From NCBI GenBank assembly GCA_003223215.1, contig QHYH01000110.1:1-64000 (forward strand): a DNA stretch of 64,000 bases, in the 5' to 3' direction. The stretch comes from Acidobacteriota bacterium (lineage in GTDB: Bacteria; Acidobacteriota; Terriglobia; Acidiferrales; UBA7541). Shown piece by piece: positions 25,259 through 31,417 of this stretch (positions are counted from its first letter, which is position 1; each line of letters begins with the position of its first letter). Both the position numbers and the translations under genes were made by a program. The notes beneath the pieces are model-generated. The model did no database searches and had not been told where the DNA came from. It saw only the letters and a program-made list of their open reading frames with translations.

Positions 25259-26494
25259 TCATCCTTTCACGCACACGACCTGGTGCAAGGTATGCACAAT
25301 TTCCACCAGGTCTTGTTGTGCGGCCATGACCGACTCGATGGGCTTGTAAGCGGCGGGCGTTTCGTCAATGACCTCGGCGTCCTTGCGGCATTCTACGCCT
25401 TCGGTCATGCGCTTGTGGTCCTCCACCGTGAAGCGGCGCTTCGCCTCCGTGCGCGACATGGCGCGGCCCGCGCCGTGGCTGCAACTCATAAAGCTTTCCG
25501 GGTTGCCTTTGCCGCGAACGATGTAAGAGCGGGCTCCCATGCTGCCGGGAATGATACCCATGTCGCCTTCGCGAGCACGGACAGCGCCTTTGCGAGTGAC
25601 CAAAATGTTCTGGTTGTAATGGCGTTCGCGGGCCACATAGTTGTGGTGGCAGTTGATGGCCTTCAACTGGGCAACCAACGGGCGCACCTCACCCGAATTA
25701 CGTACCGCATTGACGATCTGGTCCATCATCAGGTCGCGGTTCGAGCGCGCAAAGTCCTGCGCCCATTCGACGGCCTCGACGTAATCGTCAAAATGCTCGG
25801 TGCCTTCCGAAAAATAGGCGAGATCCTTGTCAGGCAAGTTGCTGAGGAACTTCTGCATGTCCTTGCGAGCCAGCTCGATGAAGTAGCTGCCCATGCGATT
25901 GCCGACGCCCCGCGAACCGCTGTGCAGCATGAACCAGACCATGTCCGCTTCATCGAGACAAATCTCGATGAAGTGGTTGCCGGTTCCCAAGGTGCCCAAA
26001 TGATTCGCGTGGTTTCCGCGATCGAGCTTCGGATGCTTTTCAAGGATGGCATCGTAGCGCGGCTTCAGGCTTTGCCAAGCTTCGGCGTTTGGCGCGGGGA
26101 TGGTCTGCCACGCGCCCACGTCGCCGCGCCCGCCATGATTCGTGCGGCCGTGGGGCACGGCTTTTTCAATGGCGGTGCGGATGCGCTTCAAATTGTCCGG
26201 AAGATCGCGCGCATTCAAGTCGGTCTCGACGGCCATCATGCCGCAGCCGATGTCCACGCCGACCGCAGCGGGAATGATCGCGCCCTTGGTGGGAATAACG
26301 CTTCCTACCGTGGCACCGATACCCCAATGCACGTCAGGCATGGCGGCCACCCACTTGAAAATGAAAGGGAGCTCGGCGACGTTCCGAAGCTGTGCCCGGG
26401 CCTGGTCTTCGAGAGGCACGCCCTTGGTCCACGCCTTGATGGGCACGCCCTTTTCGACTTCGATAAGGTTGTAGCTTTTCTCCTCGTGTGCCAT
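25259..26494 (-). CDS. rtcB: RtcB-family RNA ligase
   Basis: RtcB joins 2',3'-cyclic phosphate (or 3'-phosphate) and 5'-OH RNA ends using GTP and Mn2+. The 411-residue protein shows the active-site series: VGVDIGCGMMAVETDL (metal-binding Asp and Cys), NHANHLGTLGTGNHFIE (metal-binding His/Asn), HSGSRGVGN, and SHGAGRAMSRTEAKR with the His that becomes guanylylated. The size is shorter than the about 480-residue archaeal type but fits a bacterial subgroup. No Archease gene or RtcR regulator is nearby. A urate-oxidase-N gene ends 16 bases upstream on the same strand. Confidence 0.93.
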   Translation of the reverse strand: MAHEEKSYNLIEVEKGVPIKAWTKGVPLEDQARAQLRNVAELPFIFKWVAAMPDVHWGIGATVGSVIPTKGAIIPAAVGVDIGCGMMAVETDLNARDLPDNLKRIRTAIEKAVPHGRTNHGGRGDVGAWQTIPAPNAEAWQSLKPRYDAILEKHPKLDRGNHANHLGTLGTGNHFIEICLDEADMVWFMLHSGSRGVGNRMGSYFIELARKDMQKFLSNLPDKDLAYFSEGTEHFDDYVEAVEWAQDFARSNRDLMMDQIVNAVRNSGEVRPLVAQLKAINCHHNYVARERHYNQNILVTRKGAVRAREGDMGIIPGSMGARSYIVRGKGNPESFMSCSHGAGRAMSRTEAKRRFTVEDHKRMTEGVECRKDAEVIDETPAAYKPIESVMAAQQDLVEIVHTLHQVVCVKG

Positions 26495-26510
26495 GGCATT
26501 TCCGGAGAAA

Positions 26511-27293
26511 TCAGTGTGGCACGGCGCTCAAGAACGGATAGTGACTGGCCGCCGCCATGAAGAAAAGCATGGGAAACGACAGCCAGAACGAAGTACGCGC
26601 GGTCAGGTAATTCCAGCGCATCAGCCGCTCGGCTTCCGCGGGCATCGGCGTGCCCTCCTCAGCGCTGGCGCGGCTCCAGGCAATCAGGCGCTTCTGGGCG
26701 CGCCACACCACGCCCCAGGTGTTCAGCAACATAGTCAGCCCGAGCCCACCCCCAACACTGATGGCCAAGTGCGGGTTGGAGACGGCCGGGCCGCCGTTCA
26801 ATGCGAGCGCCAGCCACGATGCCGCAATCACCACAATGGCGACGCCGAGAGAACGCACCCAGGCGCGATCCAGGATTCCCGTGGCCGGCAGTTGCAGCGC
26901 GTAGAGGCACACATACGCCACCATCCACACCAGGAACCACCAGCCAAACCATTTGCCCACGAGCGAAGGGTTTCCGGCATTTCTCGCGTCTGCGCTCAGA
27001 TGAATCGCGTAGTAGCGCAAGCCCACGAGCACGGTCACGAGCGCCGACCAGCGGAACCAGTTCATCGCTCCCGGCATCAACTCGGGATAGATCCTGATGC
27101 GCAGTTGAGGGTCGCACTGCTTCATGGCAGGCGTGAGCACCAAATTGAAGAAATAGAGCAAGCCAATCCAGATAATGCCGAAAATAATGTGCAGCCAGCG
27201 CAACGCGATCATCTCATTCACCTGCGCTCCTGCCGGAAAAGAAAAGTGCGGCTGCCATTGAGGAAAGGTGAGCAAAAGACTGTGCGGAAGCAT
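26511..27293 (-). CDS. Urate_ox_N-type membrane protein (PuuD-like N-terminal domain)
   Basis: The ATG at 27293 with GAGG upstream gives 260 residues; the track's longer start is non-coding in character. The protein has about seven to eight membrane helices, beginning LRWLHIIFGIIWIGLLYFFNLV. WFGWWFLVWMVAYVCLYALQL and SFWLSFPMLFFMAAASHYPF follow, matching the Urate_ox_N domain of cytochrome-c-linked urate hydroxylases. The C-terminal cytochrome c domain of PuuD is absent, so urate oxidation is not assured. Conserved His residues (LHIIFG, ASHYPF) could bind heme. Co-directional with rtcB. Confidence 0.7.
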   Translation of the reverse strand: MLPHSLLLTFPQWQPHFSFPAGAQVNEMIALRWLHIIFGIIWIGLLYFFNLVLTPAMKQCDPQLRIRIYPELMPGAMNWFRWSALVTVLVGLRYYAIHLSADARNAGNPSLVGKWFGWWFLVWMVAYVCLYALQLPATGILDRAWVRSLGVAIVVIAASWLALALNGGPAVSNPHLAISVGGGLGLTMLLNTWGVVWRAQKRLIAWSRASAEEGTPMPAEAERLMRWNYLTARTSFWLSFPMLFFMAAASHYPFLSAVPH

Positions 27294-27691
27294 GAGATAC
27301 CTCGCTACTGCCGTGGCCTGTCTTCGAGAAACACGGTAGCGGATTTTGTCATCAAAGGCCAACCAGACAAAAGGGGACGAACCGAGGGAAACGCCCACGA
27401 GGGCCCGCTTGGTTGTTTAACTGGTTTTGGCAACGCTTTCGGCGGTTCTGGTCACGGCCAGGTGATGCCCGTCACGGTCTGAGGTGCGACGCGTCACCGC
27501 CCAAGGAGACGGCTCGAGAGGATACTCGAGGCGAAAGTTTGGAGACCACGCTCATGCGGTCGCGAGTCCGGCTTCTCGGTTCAAGGAAGACTCGCGGGAG
27601 CTGGCCATCGCCCGTCCCGAATTCTTCGCGTGCCCCCGGCCGTCCGAGGCCAGCTTACGGAAGCAGTTAACCTCTTCGAGAAAGGCTCGGT
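27294..27691. other. Divergent intergenic region, no supported gene
   Basis: This 398-base stretch separates the divergent Urate_ox_N and CoA-transferase genes. ORFs in it lack starts with ribosome sites and have shadow-like composition. An imperfect inverted repeat (GCTACTGCCGTG ... CACGGTAGC, about 27303-27340) near the Urate_ox_N start could be an operator or 5' hairpin. No clear promoter was picked. Confidence 0.4.
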
Positions 27692-29020
27692 ATGAACTGG
27701 CGAAGCGAGTATGCAAAAAAGAAGCAGACCGCGGAGCAGGCTCTCGAATCGGTCCGGTCCGGGATGCGGGTTTACATTCAGCCAGGCTGTGCCGAGCCCG
27801 AAACCCTGGTGGAAGCGCTCTTGAAGCGCGGCCCTTTTGTGCGGAACGTCGAGGTCGTTCACCTGCTTACTCTTGGCAACGCCGATTACGTCAAGCCGGA
27901 GATGGAAGGTCATTTCCGTCACAATGCGATCTTCATCGGCGGAAACGTCCGTGAAGCCGTCAACGATGGCCGGGCCGATTACACGCCGGTGTACCTGAGC
28001 GAGGTGGAACCGCTTTTTGAAAGCGGCGCCATGCCGCTAGACGTCGCGCTGATCCAGGTTTCGCCGCCCGATCCGCACGGCTTTTGTGGTTTCGGCGTTG
28101 GTGTGGACACGACGCTGACCGCCGCGAAGTGCGCGAAATACGTGGTGGCTCAGGTCAATGACCAAATGCCCCGGACTTACGGCGACAGCTTCATCCACGT
28201 GAGCAAGATTCAAGCTTTCGTCGAATCTTCCCGCCCGCTTTGTGAATTGCCGAAGCCGGAAATCACGGAAATGCATGTCGCCATTGCCAAAAATGTCTCG
28301 AGCCTTATCGAGGACGGCGCCGTCCTTCAGACAGGCATCGGAGGCATTCCCGATGCGGTTCTGCCTTTCCTGGTGGACCGCAAAGATCTGGGTGTGCACA
28401 CGGAACTGGTCTCCGACAGCGTGATTCCGCTGATTGAAGCCGGCGTGATCACCGGCAACCGCAAGAACTACAAGCCACGCAAGATTATCTTGGGGTTTGT
28501 GCTCGGCTCGAAAGAACTGTTCGATTTCGTCGACAACAATCCCATCTTTGAATTCCACCCCAGCTCCTACACGAACGATCCGGGACTTATCGCGCGCAAT
28601 GACAACATGGTGGCCATCAATTCGGCGCTCGAGATCGATCTGACCGGGCAAGTGTGCTCCGATTCCATCGGCACATACTTTTACAGCGGCATCGGCGGCC
28701 AAGTGGATTTTTTGCGCGGCGCAACGCGTTCCAAGGGAGGCAAGCCCATCATTGCCCTGCCTTCGACAGCCAAAAGCGGCACGATTTCCCGCATCACTCC
28801 GATGCTTTCGCCGGGTGCCGGCGTGGTGACTTCGCGGGGATTGATACGGTACGTCGTCACGGAATACGGAGTTGCCTACCTGCATGGAAAATCCATCCGC
28901 GAGCGCGCCAAGGCGCTTATCGAGATCGCCCATCCGAAGTTTCGCGAGGAGCTGTACGAGTATTGCGAGCAAACCAAATGGTTGAAGCAGCAGGACCTGC
29001 CAGCGCTCGTAGGGAGGTGA
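27692..29020 (+). CDS. Acetyl-CoA hydrolase/transferase family (4-hydroxybutyrate CoA-transferase-like)
   Basis: The 442-residue protein matches family I CoA-transferases of the acetyl-CoA hydrolase/4-hydroxybutyrate CoA-transferase branch. It has an N-terminal domain with VYIQPGCAEPETLVEALL and SPPDPHGFCGFGVGVD, then the C-terminal domain with LQTGIGGIPDAVLPFL. NSALEIDLTGQVCSDSIG contains the catalytic Glu that forms the glutamyl-CoA thioester. GGQVDFLRGATRSKGGK and VVTEYGVAYLHGKSI complete the fold. It would exchange CoA between acetate and short acyl-CoAs. The ATG is preceded by GAGAAAGG. A relic of a 2-oxoacid oxidoreductase subunit follows immediately. Confidence 0.9.
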   Translation: MNWRSEYAKKKQTAEQALESVRSGMRVYIQPGCAEPETLVEALLKRGPFVRNVEVVHLLTLGNADYVKPEMEGHFRHNAIFIGGNVREAVNDGRADYTPVYLSEVEPLFESGAMPLDVALIQVSPPDPHGFCGFGVGVDTTLTAAKCAKYVVAQVNDQMPRTYGDSFIHVSKIQAFVESSRPLCELPKPEITEMHVAIAKNVSSLIEDGAVLQTGIGGIPDAVLPFLVDRKDLGVHTELVSDSVIPLIEAGVITGNRKNYKPRKIILGFVLGSKELFDFVDNNPIFEFHPSSYTNDPGLIARNDNMVAINSALEIDLTGQVCSDSIGTYFYSGIGGQVDFLRGATRSKGGKPIIALPSTAKSGTISRITPMLSPGAGVVTSRGLIRYVVTEYGVAYLHGKSIRERAKALIEIAHPKFREELYEYCEQTKWLKQQDLPALVGR

Positions 29021-29025
29021 CGTGG

Positions 29026-29320
29026 ATGGCCGGCTCGGTCCGTAGCGGCGGACTCATTCTTTACAACGGCAACCGTATTCCCGCCGACCTCGGGCCTTTA
29101 CCCGCGCGAATCCTGTGGATTCCAGCGTCCGCCATTGCCGACAAACTGGGATCCGCAAACTCTGCCAACATGGTGTTGTTGGGCGCGCTACTCAAGGCTG
29201 CCTTGATCCGGCCACCACACGGGCCGTGATCCAAAACAAGACGGGCAAGTTCGCTTTGCGAGAGGCCAACGGCAAGGCGCTCGAGCGAGGGCGCAAGTTT
29301 TGCGGAAGAGTTTTTCCGAG
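29026..29320 (+). pseudogene. Relic of a 2-oxoacid:acceptor oxidoreductase gamma subunit
   Basis: The first frame reads RSGGLILYNGNRIPADLGPL, then IPASAIADKLGSANSANMVLLGALL. A shift near 29210 continues as ATTRAVIQNKTGKFALREAN and KALERGRKF. Combined, this matches the C-terminal half of the gamma subunit of pyruvate/2-ketoacid oxidoreductases (Rossmann-like domain). The N-terminal half with the nucleotide-type glycine loop is missing and the two frames differ by one base. An ATG with GGGAGG upstream makes the remnant translatable, but the product would be non-functional. The catalytic alpha and beta subunits are not in the window. Confidence 0.65.
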
Positions 29321-29367
29321 CTTCAAGTGGTTTGACCCGCTTGGGCGGCAAGTTCAGAAGGAGAGTT

Positions 29368-29454
29368 TGGTGCCCGAGAGAGGACTCGAACCTCCACGAC
29401 CTTGCGATCACTAGCTCCTGAAGCTAGCGCGTCTGCCAGTTCCGCCACTCGGGC
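29368..29454 (-). tRNA. tRNA-Leu (anticodon CAG)
   Basis: On the minus strand the sequence folds as a class II tRNA. The acceptor stem is GCCCGAG/CTCGGGC with encoded CCA. The anticodon stem CTAGC/GCTAG encloses TTCAGGA, giving anticodon CAG. A long variable arm follows, then a T-arm with GTTCGAGTC. The 87-base length suits tRNA-Leu. The 3' CCA is encoded in the DNA. Confidence 0.95.
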
Positions 29455-29573
29455 ACGAGTCAAGAGAGCTGGCTTGATGGGAGCCAACCGCTTGCGAGGC
29501 ATTTTTAATTCTGCGCGCGGGCTTGTCCTTTGTCAACGCGGGCCGAATGCGCTGAATGCGCTTGAAAAACGAG

Positions 29574-29606
29574 GCCGTAATGCAGCTGGCAGGTTCCAAG
29601 CCCTGC
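29574..29606 (+). repeat. Hairpin leader element, copy 1
   Basis: GCCGTAATGCAGC is followed by the stem-loop GCAGG-TTCCAAGC-CCTGC (29589-29606). A purine-rich ribosome-site stretch (GAAAGAAGAG) and the ATG of a small gene at 29624 follow. A second copy lies at 30140-30173 with the same loop, the same upstream box and a different but complementary stem. See the finding. Confidence 0.65.
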
Positions 29607-29623
29607 ATTGAAAGAAGAGTGCC

Positions 29624-30114
29624 ATGAAAAAACTACTCATGCTGTTGCTGATAGTCGCTGTCATGCCACCAGCGGCTCAAATGAATTTGCTTCCCGAAGC
29701 TCCGGTCCTGAAGGCGGTCAACGAGCTTCCCGATGCTCCAGTTCCGAAGGTGTTCGCTGCACCAAAAGAAAAACACGAACGTGTCGCCGACGCGAAATTC
29801 TGGACGGTCGTCGGTGTGCTCGGTGCCGCGAAGCCGCCGACATGATAACGACTCGGCACATGCTCGATCGCGGGTGGTGGGAGACTAATCCGATTTTCGG
29901 ACGGCATCCTACGAACGCGAGACTCGCGGCGACGAGTGGAGCGTATTTCGGCGCAGAGGTTGCCGGAGCATATCTTCTGAAGCGCTACGGCCAGCACCAC
30001 AAATGGGCGCGCGTATTCTGGATCGCAGAACCCACGTACCAGATCCAAGAACACATTCGGTTCGCGGCTAAGAACGAAAGCATGCCCCAGAATATCCAGA
30101 TCGGTCAGCGATAG
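29624..30114 (+). pseudogene. Frameshifted small secreted or membrane protein of unknown function
   Basis: The first frame encodes a signal peptide (MKKLLMLLLIVAVMPPAAQ), a Pro/Ala-rich stretch with LPEAPVLKAVNELPDAPVPK, and FWTVVGVLGA before running out at 29845. The second frame, one base off, supplies ADMITTRHMLDRGWWETNPI, then GAYFGAEVAGAYLLKRYG and HKWARVFWIAEPTYQIQEH, to the stop at 30114. The two halves fit as one protein of about 163 residues with an indel near 29835. Small proteins carrying an LPDAP-type segment are familiar from acidobacterial genomes, but their function is unknown. The gene sits between the two copies of the hairpin leader element. Confidence 0.6.
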
Positions 30115-30139
30115 GCGCAGAGGACGGCGGGTGCTCCCC

Positions 30140-30173
30140 GCCGTAATGCGGCACCGCCGGTTCCAAGCCCGGC
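30140..30173 (+). repeat. Hairpin leader element, copy 2
   Basis: GCCGTAATGCGGC is followed by GCCGG-TTCCAAGC-CCGGC (30156-30173), then GAAAAGAGG and an ATG at 30188. That frame has only 20 codons (MKSDAQAVVEECRSTNANLG) and may be a truncated gene. Just upstream a further hairpin GGCGGG-TGCTC-CCCGCC is present. The loop matches copy 1 exactly, while the middle stem pair is C-G here against A-T in copy 1. Confidence 0.65.
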
Positions 30174-30393
30174 AGAAAAGAGGTTCTATGAAAAGCGATG
30201 CGCAAGCGGTCGTCGAGGAGTGTCGATCGACAAATGCGAATCTAGGGTAGGCGGGGCCGCATCTGTTTTCCCGATAGTTAACCCTAGAAATTTCTATTTG
30301 CGGTGCTATACTCCCCGGCTAGAAACACGCACTACCCTCTTGCCGGCTTTGGAGTCCGGCCGGCATTGTGGGCCGGTCCATCCGGAGGTCGCC

Positions 30394-30681
30394 ATGGAAA
30401 GCACCCTTACACCCCCTGTCTTCTATCTTCTGATTGTCTGGGGAATTGTTACTTCTGTTTTTGTAATACTGCTGATCTGGCGCGGTCTCTTATCCAGCCA
30501 CGAGGATGATCAGATCTTCCTCGACGCGGCGGAAGAACACATGGCTAGGGAACAGCGGGAACTGGTCGCCAAGATCACCACGTTGTCTCGGCCTTTGCTC
30601 ATCACCGGCATCCTGTCGGGCGCGCTTCTGCTGCTTGCCGGCGGGCTGTGGATTTACGAAGGTCTCAGGCAGAATTTCTGA
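30394..30681 (+). CDS. Small two-helix membrane protein, function unknown
   Basis: The ATG at 30394 follows CGGAGG by six bases and opens a 95-residue frame. Two hydrophobic helices (VFYLLIVWGIVTSVFVILLIW and LLITGILSGALLLLAGGLWIY) flank a charged, acidic cytoplasmic or periplasmic loop (SSHEDDQIFLDAAEEHMAREQRE). The topology is simple and no family was recognised. It is convergent with the downstream SnoaL-like gene. Confidence 0.65.
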   Translation: MESTLTPPVFYLLIVWGIVTSVFVILLIWRGLLSSHEDDQIFLDAAEEHMAREQRELVAKITTLSRPLLITGILSGALLLLAGGLWIYEGLRQNF

Positions 30682-30715
30682 AGATTCTGCCTGTCTGTGG
30701 CCGTCCGACGGCTTG

Positions 30716-31336
30716 CTAGAATCCGTTTGGCTTGGCAGGTGTCTGTTGGGGTGTGGTGGTGTTCGCGGGCGAGGTCAGCGTTCCACCCGGCGACAGCGAA
30801 GTATGATTGTGAACGATGACCCAGTGGTCGTTCCTTTTCATCAGCACGACTGTTGTTTGCCCTCGCGATTGCACTGGTTGCCCCTCCACGTCCGCTGAGA
30901 AGTCCCATTGGTAACACGCCCAGCCGGTGTTGCCGTTCACCCTGATATAGGTATTGGAACGATCCATGCGTACCCGCTGCATGCGTGCGCGCGACTGCTG
31001 GAAAATAGGGGCGTAATTCGCCCAGCCGATGACCGGTGGCGTCCACCCGCCGCTCACCAGGGAAACGTCATCCGCATACGTGGCGTGCAACTTTTCGACG
31101 TCGCCGATCTGCCAGGCGCCCAGCATCTCCGAGAGCAGGTAGTCAATCTGCTGCTCATCGCCCAGCATGACCGCCTTCGAACTAGCGGATGGCTGGGCCT
31201 GGTCTTTTTTCTTCTTCTTGTCTTTCTGTGCCGCTGCAAGGGAAAGATTCGCGAGCAGCAAGAGCCCTGCCAGCAGGAACATCACCGCGTTCCCTAACCT
31301 CCCACCGCAAGGATTCATCGCGAACTTTTTTTTCAT
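30716..31336 (-). CDS. Secreted SnoaL/NTF2-like (DUF4440-type) protein
   Basis: From the ATG at 31336 the protein has about 206 residues. A signal peptide (AVMFLLAGLLLLANLSLAAAQ) and a Lys-rich linker (KDKKKKKDQ) precede an NTF2-like domain. Its opening helix is LGDEQQIDYLLSEMLGAWQIGDVEKLHATYADDVSLV, and it ends with RGQTTVVLMKRNDHWVIVHNHTSL. DUF4440/SnoaL domains are cone-shaped folds used for small-ligand binding or isomerisation. The C-terminal TTTPQQTPAKPNGF is low complexity. Catalytic residues cannot be assigned. Confidence 0.75.
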   Translation of the reverse strand: MKKKFAMNPCGGRLGNAVMFLLAGLLLLANLSLAAAQKDKKKKKDQAQPSASSKAVMLGDEQQIDYLLSEMLGAWQIGDVEKLHATYADDVSLVSGGWTPPVIGWANYAPIFQQSRARMQRVRMDRSNTYIRVNGNTGWACYQWDFSADVEGQPVQSRGQTTVVLMKRNDHWVIVHNHTSLSPGGTLTSPANTTTPQQTPAKPNGF

Positions 31337-31417
31337 GCGTGTTTGGCCCCTCTCGAGCAAGAGGATAACACGTCCGGTTACAGCCGGGCTGCGCACGGCG
31401 GTGACGTGTTCGGTTGA

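Noticed and set aside
25283-26560. 425-residue frame opposite rtcB
   Set aside because: Complete overlap with a gene carrying every RtcB active-site motif; shadow.
27484-27954. 156-residue plus-strand frame overlapping the CoA-transferase start
   Set aside because: Arg-rich shadow that overlaps the well-supported start at 27692 in another frame.
29574-29610. Possible tRNA T-arm or tRNA fragment at the hairpin leader
   Set aside because: The loop is 8 bases, no acceptor or anticodon arm pairs, and the second copy is also isolated.
29574-29625. preQ1-type riboswitch
   Set aside because: The stem and GGTTC start look similar, but the 8-base loop is too short, no clear 3' pseudoknot partner exists and the downstream gene is unrelated to queuosine.
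29574-30173. Integron attC sites flanking a cassette
   Set aside because: No GTTRRRY/RYYYAAC core sites were seen and there is no integrase in the window.
30188-30250. 20-codon frame after hairpin copy 2 as a functional leader peptide
   Set aside because: Nothing in its sequence suggests attenuation; it may be a gene remnant, so it is only mentioned with the hairpin.
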